Counted from the first letter of the stretch, positions 1 through 6,932 are shown. The stretch is 7,225 bases of DNA from Clostridiaceae bacterium (GCA_003510765.1 DOKV01000213.1:1-7225), one strand, 5' to 3'. Numbers and translations: made by a program. Notes: a model not told the origin generated them from the letters alone.

Positions 1-855
1 AGACACTGTACCCGAAGAAGGTTTGCGGGACAAACGGATAGTGCCATGAGCACCTCTAGAATTGATGCAGCCATCGAGTATATCCGAAGAACCCCTGAAA
101 TCCGAGACGTGCTACTCTCAGGGGGAGATGCGCTACTCATGAGTGATCAGCGTCTAGAAGCCATCATCAAGAAGCTTCGAGAAATTCCTCACGTGGACAT
201 CATCCGTATTGGTACCCGTGTACCGGTGGTAATGCCCCAAAGAATCACCGAGGACCTGGTTCAAATGCTGAAGAAGTATCATCCAATTTGGCTGAATACG
301 CACTTTAACCATCCTTCAGAAATCACCAAAGAATCTAGAGAAGCTTGCGAGAGAATGGCCAATGCAGGCATTCCTTTGGGCAATCAATCGGTGCTCTTAC
401 GAGGCATCAATGATTGTGTCCATGTGATGAAAGATCTGGTTCAAGGCTTGGTGAGAATGAGAGTGCGTCCCTACTATATTTATCAATGCGACTTATCCAT
501 GGGGCTGGAGCACTTTAGAACCCCTGTATCCAAAGGTATTGAAATCATCGAAGGCTTAAGAGGTCATACCTCTGGCTTTAGTGTGCCAACCTTTGTGGTG
601 GATGCTCCTGGTGGTGGCGGAAAAATCCCAGTGATGCCAAACTATGTCATCAGTCAAGGGGTACATAAAGTGGTGCTTCGAAACTTTGAAGGAGTCATCA
701 CCACCTATACAGAGCCAGATAGTTATGAGGAGGCTTGCCAATGTGAAGTATGTAAAGGGGAGAAGAAGGTCCAAAATATTGGTCTTTCTGCACTGCTTGA
801 AGGAGATCAGTTAAGCATTGGCAATCCTCAAGAACTTCATAAGGCAAGAAACTAA
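1..855 (+). CDS. kamA: L-lysine 2,3-aminomutase (radical SAM, PLP), 5'-truncated at window edge
   Basis: Catalyses interconversion of L-lysine and L-beta-lysine, the first step of lysine fermentation, in the cytoplasm. The reading frame is open from base 1, and its first codons give RHCTRRRF, the end of the radical-SAM CxxxCxxC cluster motif. The true start and the first two cluster cysteines therefore lie upstream, and the ATG at 46 is internal. Numbering from that ATG, the PLP-binding lysine is K193 in the PGGGGK motif. The substrate-binding aspartates are D149 and D186, the SAM-contacting SGGDAL motif is at 25-30, and the zinc cysteines are C124, C231, C233 and C236. Their spacing from the last cluster cysteine equals that of the characterised Clostridium subterminale enzyme (C132, D293, D330, K337, C268, C375/377/380, recalled from the literature). 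About 130 N-terminal residues are missing relative to the roughly 416-residue family length. The TAA stop abuts the kamB start. The kamBCDE neighbours make lysine catabolism far more likely than an EpmB-like role. Confidence 0.96.
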   Translation, partial: RHCTRRRFAGQTDSAMSTSRIDAAIEYIRRTPEIRDVLLSGGDALLMSDQRLEAIIKKLREIPHVDIIRIGTRVPVVMPQRITEDLVQMLKKYHPIWLNTHFNHPSEITKESREACERMANAGIPLGNQSVLLRGINDCVHVMKDLVQGLVRMRVRPYYIYQCDLSMGLEHFRTPVSKGIEIIEGLRGHTSGFSVPTFVVDAPGGGGKIPVMPNYVISQGVHKVVLRNFEGVITTYTEPDSYEEACQCEVCKGEKKVQNIGLSALLEGDQLSIGNPQELHKARN

Positions 856-1857
856 GTGAAAGATCTTTTTAACTATGCTTCTTTATCCATCATGGGCCTG
901 GGCAAAAATACCGGAAAAACAATGTTCTTAAATGCACTGGTAGACCTGAAAGAAACCTCTTTTCCGGAGCGGATTTTAGCCATTACTTCCATTGGGCGAG
1001 ATGGTGAAGAGAAGGATGTGGTGACCAAGGGGAAGAAACCGAGAATATACATCCCAGAAGGGACCTTGGTGGCCACCAGTAAGGGGCTATTGTCCCGCTG
1101 CGATGTGACGAAAGAAATTCTAAAAACCACCGGAATATACAGCGCCATGGGTGAAGTGGTGCTGTTTCGGTCGCTTTCAGATGGTTATGTGGAAATCGCG
1201 GGACCCAGTAGAAGTGGAGACTTGAAGACTCTGGAGCAGATGATTCGTCAAGTTTCTCCGGAGGCCTTGTTTCTTGTGGATGGGGCCTTATCTCGGATGT
1301 CTTTTTCCACAGAGACAGAAGCTTCAGTGTTATGTACAGGGGTGAATCTCCATAAGGATTTGGTAAAGGTTCAAGAGAAAACCCTCCATGCTTTATACTG
1401 TTTAAAGCTCCCCAAGAGCCCTGTAGATAGCCCGAAGGGAAACCATCGGGTCTATGTTCATCAAGGTCACTGGAAAGAAGTGGAGGTTAAGGAAGCACAT
1501 CTCATGGATGCCTTGGGGCCCATGTTAGAAGATTCGGTGGAAGGGATCTATATTCGAGGCGCGGTGACGGAAAGCCTTGTGGATAAGCTGCTTACGAAAA
1601 AGAACTTTAGAGATCTGTTCTTGGTGGGAAAGGATGGGACAAAGTTTCTTTTGGGGGAAGAAATGACCCTGCGCTTAAAGAGAAGAAACATCACCCTTTT
1701 TGTGGAGAACCCACTCTATGTGCCCATGATCCTTGTAAATCCCTATGATCTACAAGGGTTGAAAGTTCCAGTGGATACTTTGACAAAGAGACTGGAAGAA
1801 GAAACCAAGATGCCTGTATTTGTGTTAGATGATTTGGGAAGGAGTGGAGACTATTGA
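856..1857 (+). CDS. kamB: Lysine 5,6-aminomutase reactivase subunit KamB (BioD-like P-loop protein)
   Basis: A 333-residue soluble protein encoded between kamA and kamC in lysine-fermentation clusters. The family is annotated as a subunit of the reactivase that, with the MutS-like ATPase KamC, restores inactivated adenosylcobalamin-dependent lysine 5,6-aminomutase. The sequence shows a glycine-rich nucleotide loop at residues 14-22 (GLGKNTGKT) just after the first beta strand, and a hydrophobic strand ending in D142 (FLVDGA), a possible Walker B aspartate. The loop has GxxxxxGKT spacing, one residue longer than classical Walker A and like that of dethiobiotin synthetase. No signal peptide or membrane segment is seen. 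The GTG start immediately follows the kamA TAA, with only a weak AAGG at 841-844. The next in-frame ATG (892) would remove the strand leading into the P-loop, so GTG is preferred and translation is probably coupled to kamA. The biochemical role is inferred from context and family; the P-loop is seen directly. Confidence 0.85.
   Translation: MKDLFNYASLSIMGLGKNTGKTMFLNALVDLKETSFPERILAITSIGRDGEEKDVVTKGKKPRIYIPEGTLVATSKGLLSRCDVTKEILKTTGIYSAMGEVVLFRSLSDGYVEIAGPSRSGDLKTLEQMIRQVSPEALFLVDGALSRMSFSTETEASVLCTGVNLHKDLVKVQEKTLHALYCLKLPKSPVDSPKGNHRVYVHQGHWKEVEVKEAHLMDALGPMLEDSVEGIYIRGAVTESLVDKLLTKKNFRDLFLVGKDGTKFLLGEEMTLRLKRRNITLFVENPLYVPMILVNPYDLQGLKVPVDTLTKRLEEETKMPVFVLDDLGRSGDY
1839..1844 (+). promoter_or_regulatory. 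Shine-Dalgarno AAGGAG that supports the TTG start of kamC
   Basis: AAGGAG lies inside the 3' end of kamB, 9 nt before a TTG codon at 1854. This strong site supports TTG as the kamC start over the ATG at 1887, which has no comparable purine-rich site upstream. The position gives a 4-nt TTGA overlap with the kamB stop. Confidence 0.7.
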
Positions 1858-3278
1858 GAAGAGAGCCCTATGGTTTCCCTTATGTCATGGAGCTCATTTG
1901 TACGGTGAGCCCCATGGGCAAAGCCTATAAGAGAAGGCTCATGCCCTATCAAAATGAAAAAGCCTTACAAGAAGAGCTGAGAAAGACCAAAGCCTTCAGT
2001 GATCGCCTACGTATGGTAGAAAAAGAGAAGGAAGAGGTGCGTCATCTCCTCTCAGACATGAAAGACCTACAAGGTCTCATGCAGATGCTTCTAAGAGGAG
2101 AAACCTTAAGTGTCGTGGATTTGTATGAAGTGAAGCTCTTTGCAAGGCAGCTTCGCCAAATGGCCAAACCCCTTCAACAGTTGAATCTTGAGGAGAAGCC
2201 ATTGCATTCCCTTGAAGGGGTGGAGCTTCTTTTAGATCCAGAAAAGGAAGACTTAGCCACCTTTTATATTTATGAAGTCTATGATGATAGGCTGAAAAAT
2301 CTTCGAGAGGAGAAAAGAGCACTGGAAACAGCCATTCGGAAAGCGGTGGATGGCTCTAAGAGAACCCAGCTTCTCCTAGAAAGAAGAAGCCTCGTGGTCA
2401 AGGAAGAAGAGCAAGAGGAGGAGATCAGGGAAAGACTGTCCAAGGCCTTGGTTCCTTTCGTGGAAAAGATGCAGGAGAATCTTACCCTTTTAGGGAGACT
2501 GGACTTTTTCATAGGGAAAGCTGAAGTGGCAAGGAACTATCAGTTGCCTTTGCCAAAGGTCTCCTCTAGTGGGCCTCTTTCCATGGTGGAAGGGATTCAT
2601 CCATATTTTGAGAAGATCTTAGCAGAGAAAAATCAGAAGCTTACGCCCATCACATTATCCCTAGTACCTGGAAGCACGGCCATAACGGGGGCCAATATGG
2701 GGGGGAAGAGCATGTCTTTGAAAACACTCTTTTTAAACGCCACCTTGGTCATGAAGGGGATATTGCCCTTTGCCAAAGAGATGTCTATGCCTCTTATTGA
2801 GCATCTGTACTTACTAGATGAGGACCAAGAAGAGATGAAAAAAGGACTGTCCTCCTTTGGTGGGGAAGTCTTGAAAATTCAAGAAATGCTAGGGTCTTTA
2901 ACCTTAAAGCCATCGTTGATCATCATGGATGAACCAGCCAGAGGGACGAATCCCCTGGAAGGCAGTGCCATTGTGGGGGGACTATTGAATTATTTCAAAG
3001 GGCGTCCTCATTTCTTTCTCGTAGCCACTCATTATGATTTGAAAAACATGTCTGGGATCAGTCGTTATCAGGTTCGTGGCCTTCAAGATGCCTCTTTGGA
3101 AGATATGAAAGGCCATGGGGAAAAGGAAAAGATGGAGAGGGTGAAAGAGCTTCAAAGTCTCATGGACTATAGATTAGAAAAATGGGATGGGGAGCCCATC
3201 CTGGGAGATGCCATAAGAATCTCTGAGTTCCTTGGGTTTTCAGGAGACTTGATTAAAGAAATTCGAAATTTGCTGTAG
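1854..3278 (+). CDS. kamC: Lysine 5,6-aminomutase reactivase ATPase KamC (MutS-like)
   Basis: A 474-residue MutS-family ATPase. Residues 1-245 form a helical, charged region resembling the MutS core and lever, with a coiled-coil-like stretch around 145-200. Residues 250-400 form the ABC-type ATPase domain: Walker A GANMGGKS at 279-286, Walker B LIIMDE at 355-360 with E360 as likely catalytic base, the signature-like ARGTNPLEG at 362-370, and H393 in ATHYDL. There is no N-terminal mismatch-recognition domain, and the protein is about half the length of MutS, so a DNA-repair role is unlikely. Its place between kamB and kamD, and the family annotation, point to ATP-driven reactivation of the B12 enzyme KamDE. 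A plausible mechanism is opening of the complex to exchange damaged cobalamin, which I infer rather than see. The TTG start overlaps the kamB stop by 4 nt, indicating translational coupling and probable co-assembly with KamB. Confidence 0.9.
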   Translation: MRREPYGFPYVMELICTVSPMGKAYKRRLMPYQNEKALQEELRKTKAFSDRLRMVEKEKEEVRHLLSDMKDLQGLMQMLLRGETLSVVDLYEVKLFARQLRQMAKPLQQLNLEEKPLHSLEGVELLLDPEKEDLATFYIYEVYDDRLKNLREEKRALETAIRKAVDGSKRTQLLLERRSLVVKEEEQEEEIRERLSKALVPFVEKMQENLTLLGRLDFFIGKAEVARNYQLPLPKVSSSGPLSMVEGIHPYFEKILAEKNQKLTPITLSLVPGSTAITGANMGGKSMSLKTLFLNATLVMKGILPFAKEMSMPLIEHLYLLDEDQEEMKKGLSSFGGEVLKIQEMLGSLTLKPSLIIMDEPARGTNPLEGSAIVGGLLNYFKGRPHFFLVATHYDLKNMSGISRYQVRGLQDASLEDMKGHGEKEKMERVKELQSLMDYRLEKWDGEPILGDAIRISEFLGFSGDLIKEIRNLL

Positions 3279-3290
3279 AAGGGGAATAAA

Positions 3291-4847
3291 ATGAGTAAAG
3301 TCAGATTAGATTTAGAGAAAGTCCGTGCAGCCAGAGGCTATGCACGGCACATCGCAGAAGATACACAAAAATTTGTGGAAGCTCATACTACCGTAGCCGT
3401 GGAGCGAACGGTGCTAAGGCTTTTAGGTGTGGATGGAGTAAATGAAGAGGGGATTCCCCTACCCAATGTGGTAGTGGACCATCTAAAAGAAAAGAAGGTC
3501 CTAGAAAATGGTGCGGCCTTTTATGTGGGCAATGCCATGGCTTCATTAAAGTTATCTCCTATGGAAATCGCGGAAGAAGTGGCCAAAGGAACCTTGGATT
3601 TGACCAAGCTCCCCTTGGCGGATGCCTTTGAACGCTCTCTTTTGATCAAAGAAAAGGCAGAAGAGATGGTCCAAAGAATCAAAGAAAACAGACAAGTGCG
3701 TGAAGAGAAATTGGATGCTTTTGGAGACAAGAAAGGTCCTTACCTCTATGTCATCGTGGCCACTGGAAACATCTATGCAGATATCGTGCAGGCTAAAGCT
3801 GCGGCAAAGCAAGGGGCAGATATCATTGCGGTGATTCGTACCACAGGTCAGTCCTTACTAGATTATGTGCCCTATGGCGCCACCACGGAAGGCTTTGGGG
3901 GAACCATGGCCACCCAAGAAAATTTCAGGCTCATGAGAGAAGCCCTTGATGAATCCGGTGAGGAGCTGGGGCGCTATATTCGCCTATGTAACTACTGCTC
4001 TGGGCTTTGCATGCCTGAAATTGCAGCCATGGGGGCCATGGAGCGTTTAGATGTGATGCTGAACGATGCACTTTATGGTATTTTATTCCGAGACATCAAC
4101 ATGAAAAGAACTCTGGTGGATCAATACTTCTCTAGAGCCATCAATGGCTATGCAGGGGTGATCATCAACACTGGAGAAGACAATTATTTGACCACAGCGG
4201 ATGCTTATGAAGAAGCCCATACAGTACTGGCTTCTCAGTTCATCAATGAACAGTTTGCCCTAAAAGCAGGTCTCCCGGAAGAACAAATGGGTCTTGGCCA
4301 TGCCTTTGAGATGGATCCTTCATTAAAGAATGGCTTCTTATATGAGCTTGCTCAAGCCCAGATGGCTCGGGAGATTTTCCCTAAAGCGCCACTAAAATAT
4401 ATGCCTCCCACAAAGTTTATGACGGGGGACATTTTTAAAGGGCAGGTGCAAAACACCCTCTTTAATATGGTGACCATCATGACGGGGCAAAAACTGCATC
4501 TTCTTGGCATGATGACAGAAGCCATTCATACACCATTTCTCTCAGATCGTGCGGTGGCCATTGAGAATGCCTCATATATTTTCAATACCATGGAAGACTT
4601 TGGCGAAGAGATTGAGTTTAAGAAGGGTGGCATCATGGAACAGAGGGTAGAAGAGGTGCTCAGTGAAACGGTGACACTGCTCAAAACCATTCAAGAAGAA
4701 GGCCTCTTTAAAACCCTTGAAACAGGAAAGTTTGCGGGAATTAAGAGACCTCAAGATGGTGGCAAAGGGCTACAAGGTGTTGTGAAAAAGAGTGCGGCCT
4801 ATGAGAACCCTTTCTTTGAGTTGCTGCTGGATGGGAGGGTGAAGTAG
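3291..4847 (+). CDS. kamD: Lysine 5,6-aminomutase alpha subunit
   Basis: Large subunit (518 aa) of the adenosylcobalamin- and PLP-dependent mutase. The enzyme moves the terminal amino group of L-beta-lysine (or D-lysine) from C6 to C5, giving 3,5-diaminohexanoate. The family has a TIM-barrel alpha subunit that holds PLP and substrate against the B12 carried by the beta subunit. Residues seen here that align, with a constant -1 offset, to active-site residues I recall from the Clostridium sticklandii enzyme are R183, S188, Y192, Y262, D297, N298 and K369. The segment IRTTGQSLLDYVPYGATTEG (182-201) and the cysteine-rich LCNYCSGLCMPE (232-243) are typical of the family. Length matches the usual 516-520 residues, so the gene looks intact. 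The ATG start has AAGGGG at 3279-3284, 6 nt upstream, in the 12-nt gap after kamC. The TAG stop directly abuts the kamE ATG, which suits coupled 1:1 synthesis of the two subunits. Confidence 0.96.
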   Translation: MSKVRLDLEKVRAARGYARHIAEDTQKFVEAHTTVAVERTVLRLLGVDGVNEEGIPLPNVVVDHLKEKKVLENGAAFYVGNAMASLKLSPMEIAEEVAKGTLDLTKLPLADAFERSLLIKEKAEEMVQRIKENRQVREEKLDAFGDKKGPYLYVIVATGNIYADIVQAKAAAKQGADIIAVIRTTGQSLLDYVPYGATTEGFGGTMATQENFRLMREALDESGEELGRYIRLCNYCSGLCMPEIAAMGAMERLDVMLNDALYGILFRDINMKRTLVDQYFSRAINGYAGVIINTGEDNYLTTADAYEEAHTVLASQFINEQFALKAGLPEEQMGLGHAFEMDPSLKNGFLYELAQAQMAREIFPKAPLKYMPPTKFMTGDIFKGQVQNTLFNMVTIMTGQKLHLLGMMTEAIHTPFLSDRAVAIENASYIFNTMEDFGEEIEFKKGGIMEQRVEEVLSETVTLLKTIQEEGLFKTLETGKFAGIKRPQDGGKGLQGVVKKSAAYENPFFELLLDGRVK

Positions 4848-5633
4848 ATGAGTAGTGGTTTATATAGCAAAACCCAGGTGAACCTGGATGAGAAAATAGA
4901 TCTTAGGAAGATCAAGCCCTATGGTGATACGCTCAATGATGGGAAAGTACAAGTATCCTTTACCTTGCCTGTGGAAGATGGAGATCAAGCAGTAGAAGCT
5001 GCAAAGCTTCTTGCGAAGAAAATGGGCTTAGAGGATCCTTTGGTGGCCCATCATAAGGCCCTGGATAAAGAGTTTACCTTCTTTGTGGTCTACGGTAGCG
5101 TTGGCCATTGCGTGAACTATGAGGACATTCACGTGGAAGCAGTGGGTGGAGAGGTATTATCCATGGAAGAAGTCAGTGCCTTCATCAAAGAGCATATAGG
5201 TCGAAAGATTCGTGTTCTTGGGGCTTCTACAGGCACCGATGCCCATACAGTGGGCATTGATGCCATCATGAATATGAAGGGCTTTGCAGGACACTATGGC
5301 CTTGAGCGGTATGAAATGTTGGAAGCGCTGAACATGGGGAGCCAAGTGACCAATGAAGAGTTTGTGGAAAAAGCATTGGCGCTAAATGCGGATGTGCTTT
5401 TGGTTTCCCAGACAGTGACCCAAAAAAATGTGCATATTGATAATTTGGTGCATTTGGTGGAACTACTGGAGGCGGAAGGTATTCGAGACAAGGTGGTGCT
5501 CATATGTGGAGGACCACGAATCAGCCATGAGCTGGCCAAAGAGCTTGGGTATGATGCAGGCTTTGGACCAGGAAAATATGCAGATGATGTGGCGTCCTTT
5601 GCAGTACATGAAATGGTAAGGCGAGGATTATAA
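4848..5633 (+). CDS. kamE: Lysine 5,6-aminomutase beta subunit (B12-binding)
   Basis: Small subunit (261 aa) of lysine 5,6-aminomutase. Residues from about 30 to 105 form the N-terminal dimerisation region, and about 118-261 the Rossmann-type cobalamin-binding domain. The base-off/His-on B12 motif DxHxxG is at 131-136 (DAHTVG), with H133 as lower axial cobalt ligand. S187 and GG 221-222 complete the usual B12-domain signature. K144, in the short NMKG segment just after, is the lysine that forms the internal aldimine with PLP. Both numbers equal those I recall for the C. sticklandii protein (H133, K144), so there is no net length change up to that point. The start ATG directly follows the kamD stop, with GGGAGG at 4833-4838, 9 nt upstream. 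This is the last gene of the operon; a strong hairpin begins 5 nt after its TAA. Confidence 0.96.
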   Translation: MSSGLYSKTQVNLDEKIDLRKIKPYGDTLNDGKVQVSFTLPVEDGDQAVEAAKLLAKKMGLEDPLVAHHKALDKEFTFFVVYGSVGHCVNYEDIHVEAVGGEVLSMEEVSAFIKEHIGRKIRVLGASTGTDAHTVGIDAIMNMKGFAGHYGLERYEMLEALNMGSQVTNEEFVEKALALNADVLLVSQTVTQKNVHIDNLVHLVELLEAEGIRDKVVLICGGPRISHELAKELGYDAGFGPGKYADDVASFAVHEMVRRGL

Positions 5634-5637
5634 AAAT

Positions 5638-5689
5638 AAAAGGTAGGGCACCCATGAGAGAAAGTCTCTTTATGGGTGCCCTACCTTTT
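5638..5689. terminator. Perfect 18-bp inverted repeat, likely bidirectional rho-independent terminator after kamE
   Basis: The left arm 5638-5655 (AAAAGGTAGGGCACCCAT) is an exact reverse complement of the right arm 5672-5689. The intervening 16 nt can form a further 5-bp stem (5657-5661 with 5665-5669), leaving a 3-nt loop. The A-rich left edge and T-run right edge give a U tract on either strand. The longer one (TTTTATTTTT) is on the minus strand, so the element can stop both the kam transcript and read-through from convergent map. It starts 5 nt past the kamE stop. Confidence 0.88.
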
Positions 5690-5716
5690 ATGGGATGGTG
5701 CAAGAGAGAAAAAAGC

Positions 5717-5739
5717 TGAGAAGCACAATGGCTTTCTCA
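5717..5739 (+). repeat. Short imperfect hairpin between the two terminators
   Basis: TGAGAAGC (5717-5724) pairs with GCTTTCTCA (5731-5739) through one bulged T, leaving a 6-nt loop ACAATG. It has no T run of its own. CACAATGGCTT at 5724-5734 is nearly repeated at 5761-5771 (CACAATGACTT), and GAGAAGC at 5718-5724 recurs at 5774-5780. This suggests partial duplication of a hairpin. Function is unknown; it may only be spacer structure. Confidence 0.35.
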
Positions 5740-5747
5740 TCTCAAAG

Positions 5748-5788
5748 AAAACAAGCCTTTCACAATGACTTGTGAGAAGCTTGTTTTT
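5748..5788 (+). terminator. Second rho-independent terminator hairpin
   Basis: AAAACAAGC (5748-5756) pairs perfectly with GCTTGTTTT (5779-5787). Inside are a C/A mismatch, three more pairs (5758-5760 with 5775-5777, one a G-U) and CACAA/TTGTG (5761-5765 with 5770-5774), around a TGAC tetraloop. The stem is therefore about 17 bp with one mismatch, followed by TTTTT at 5784-5788. It is a back-up terminator for kamE read-through. The AAAGAAAA before it would give a U-rich tract on the minus strand as well. Confidence 0.75.
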
Positions 5789-5819
5789 CATCGGATGTTT
5801 TTCATACAACATTTAAAAA

Positions 5820-5996
5820 TTACGCATAAAAAGTGCATACATAACGGGCTACCGTTATGACGTGTGCTTAACAGTACATGGCCATGCTGAAACCAATAAG
5901 GTTCTTCAAGGGCTAGATCGGTTCTTTTGTTAGTATACCAACTTGCTGCAGCTTCTTGGTCATGCATCAATTATAACATTAATATTCATAAAATGG
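5820..5996 (+). pseudogene. Possible decayed tyrosine-recombinase (integrase) relic
   Basis: In the plus frame starting at 5820, codons 5835-5867 read AYITGYRYDVC, which resembles the box containing the first catalytic arginine of tyrosine recombinases (TGxR). Codons 5943-5975 of the same frame read LLQLLGHASII, which resembles their conserved LLGHxSI box. A TAG stop lies between them at 5931-5933. The two motifs are only about 33 codons apart instead of well over 100. The HxLRH box and the catalytic tyrosine are absent, so any gene is internally deleted and dead. No inverted ends or target duplications were seen. The match is by eye to short motifs only, and chance similarity remains quite possible. 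Confidence 0.27.
5831..5869 (+). repeat. Stem-loop with 8-bp perfect core in the non-coding stretch
   Basis: CATAACGG (5840-5847) and CCGTTATG (5852-5859) form a perfect 8-bp stem around a GCTA loop. After a small internal loop the stem extends by 5831-5838 with 5862-5869, using three G-U pairs. The G-U pairs make it more stable as plus-strand RNA than minus-strand RNA. No T run follows, so it is not an obvious terminator. It overlaps the possible integrase relic. The 250-base stretch 5789-6041 otherwise shows no gene and no promoter I would defend. Confidence 0.4.
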
Positions 5997-6041
5997 AATA
6001 ATTATTCAATAATCCTTCGAGTTTACGCCTCTTGTCTTGGC

Positions 6042-6818
6042 TTACTTGTATGGATTATAGAAGTCTTCTTCCACACCATGGGTGAGAATCATGGGACCGT
6101 CTTTGGTGACCACCACCGTATGCTCAAATTGATAGACATAATTTCCTCTGGGTGTTTTTAAGGTCCATCCATCGGGATATTCTTCCACATAGTCATCCTT
6201 TTCACTGATGAAGGTTTCAATGGCCAGTACATGGCCTTCTTTAATAAGTGCTGCCCCTCTTCGTTCATTGTAGTTGAAAATGTTCTCAGGATGGTCATGA
6301 AGGGTTTTCCCTACGCCGTGCCCTGTGAGGTTTTTGATCACGGTGAAGCCATGGGCTTGGGCCTCATTGTAAACAGCACGACCAAGGTTATTGGACATGG
6401 TGCCTGGCATGGCTTTTTCGATGGATTTATACAGGCGAGACTTGGCCACTTGTAAAAGCTCCTGATGATGATCCTTTGAAGGAGGAATGTTGATGGTTAA
6501 GCCTGTATCTGCAAAATAGCCGTTTTTGGAGGCTGACACATCGATGTTCACCTTATCTCCTTCTTTGAGTACGTAGTCTGAGGGAATGCCGTGGGCCACC
6601 ACATCATTGACGCTGATACATGTGTAGCCAGGGAAATCATACTCTCCCATGGGGGCTGACTCGGCACCAGTTTCTTCAAAAATCTCTTTGGCCAAAAGAT
6701 CTAAGGATAAGGTGGTGATGCCTGGCTTGACGGCTTTGGCCATCTCATCTCGAACCAATGCACAGATGCGTCCAATTTCTTGTAAGGCTTTTAAATCCTC
6801 TGGGGTCTTTATAATCAT
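6042..6818 (-). CDS. map: Type I methionine aminopeptidase
   Basis: Removes the initiator methionine from nascent cytosolic proteins with small second residues. The 258-residue protein is a complete pita-bread metallopeptidase. The five metal ligands are all present: D93 (NIDVS), D104 (FADTG), H167 (GHGVG), E201 (ETF) and E232 (FEHT). The substrate-contacting histidines are H76 (VAHGIP) and H174 (LHDHP). There is no N-terminal zinc-finger or SEC-C extension, so it is the short bacterial form. The ATG start at 6818 has an excellent AAGGAGTG at 6833-6826. The gene is convergent with the kam operon and divergent from the EF-G-like gene. It stands alone rather than in the common secY-adk-map ribosomal context, which hints that it may be an additional map copy. 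That point is inference. Confidence 0.95.
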   Translation of the reverse strand: MIIKTPEDLKALQEIGRICALVRDEMAKAVKPGITTLSLDLLAKEIFEETGAESAPMGEYDFPGYTCISVNDVVAHGIPSDYVLKEGDKVNIDVSASKNGYFADTGLTINIPPSKDHHQELLQVAKSRLYKSIEKAMPGTMSNNLGRAVYNEAQAHGFTVIKNLTGHGVGKTLHDHPENIFNYNERRGAALIKEGHVLAIETFISEKDDYVEEYPDGWTLKTPRGNYVYQFEHTVVVTKDGPMILTHGVEEDFYNPYK

Positions 6819-6825
6819 AACAAAT

Positions 6826-6833
6826 CACTCCTT
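6826..6833 (-). promoter_or_regulatory. Ribosome binding site of map
   Basis: On the minus strand AAGGAGTG precedes the ATG at 6818-6816, with 9 nt between AGGAG and the start codon. It fixes the start and agrees with the conserved N-terminus. Confidence 0.8.
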
Positions 6834-6840
6834 GCTATCC

Positions 6841-6869
6841 ATTATAAGCCACTTTGAACCAGATGAAAA
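6841..6869 (-). promoter_or_regulatory. Candidate sigma-70-type promoter for map
   Basis: A perfect minus-strand -10 box TATAAT occupies 6846-6841. A 4/6 -35 box TTTTCA lies at 6869-6864, with 17-bp spacing. The expected start near 6834 would leave a very short leader running straight into the ribosome binding site. No operator is obvious. Confidence 0.55.
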
Positions 6870-6932
6870 ATAGAACTTTCTTCTGAATTCACGGAATATA
6901 CTACAAAATTTAGAAAAAGAGCTCGTGGATTA

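Noticed and set aside
46..855. ATG at 46 as the kamA start
   Set aside because: The frame is open to base 1 and encodes RHCTRRRF, the conserved end of the radical-SAM cysteine motif. The protein is truncated by the window, not short.
892..1857. ATG at 892 as the kamB start
   Set aside because: It would remove the first beta strand directly ahead of the nucleotide loop. The GTG at 856 joined to the kamA stop is the better start.
1887..3278. ATG at 1887 as the kamC start
   Set aside because: There is no good SD before it, while TTG at 1854 has AAGGAG at 9 nt and the typical 4-nt overlap.
1854..3278. KamC as a DNA mismatch-repair MutS
   Set aside because: The MutS-like ATPase is real, but the mismatch-binding domain is absent and the context is entirely lysine fermentation.
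5788..5970. Minus-strand 60-codon open frame downstream of map
   Set aside because: No recognisable motif, no clear ribosome binding site, and it overlaps a hairpin. It is probably a chance frame.
5996..6007. 12-bp palindrome GAATAATTATTC
   Set aside because: A pure AT-rich short palindrome in AT-rich DNA is expected by chance, and it is not placed at a promoter.
5634..6041. Cobalamin riboswitch, CRISPR array or tRNA in the intergenic stretch
   Set aside because: No riboswitch core motif, no regularly spaced repeats and no cloverleaf were seen. The structure present is explained by simple hairpins.
5943..6161. Plus-strand 72-codon frame starting at the LLGHASI-like segment
   Set aside because: Beyond the first 15 or so codons it runs antisense into map and shows nothing integrase-like. 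Only the short motif is kept, as a tentative relic.
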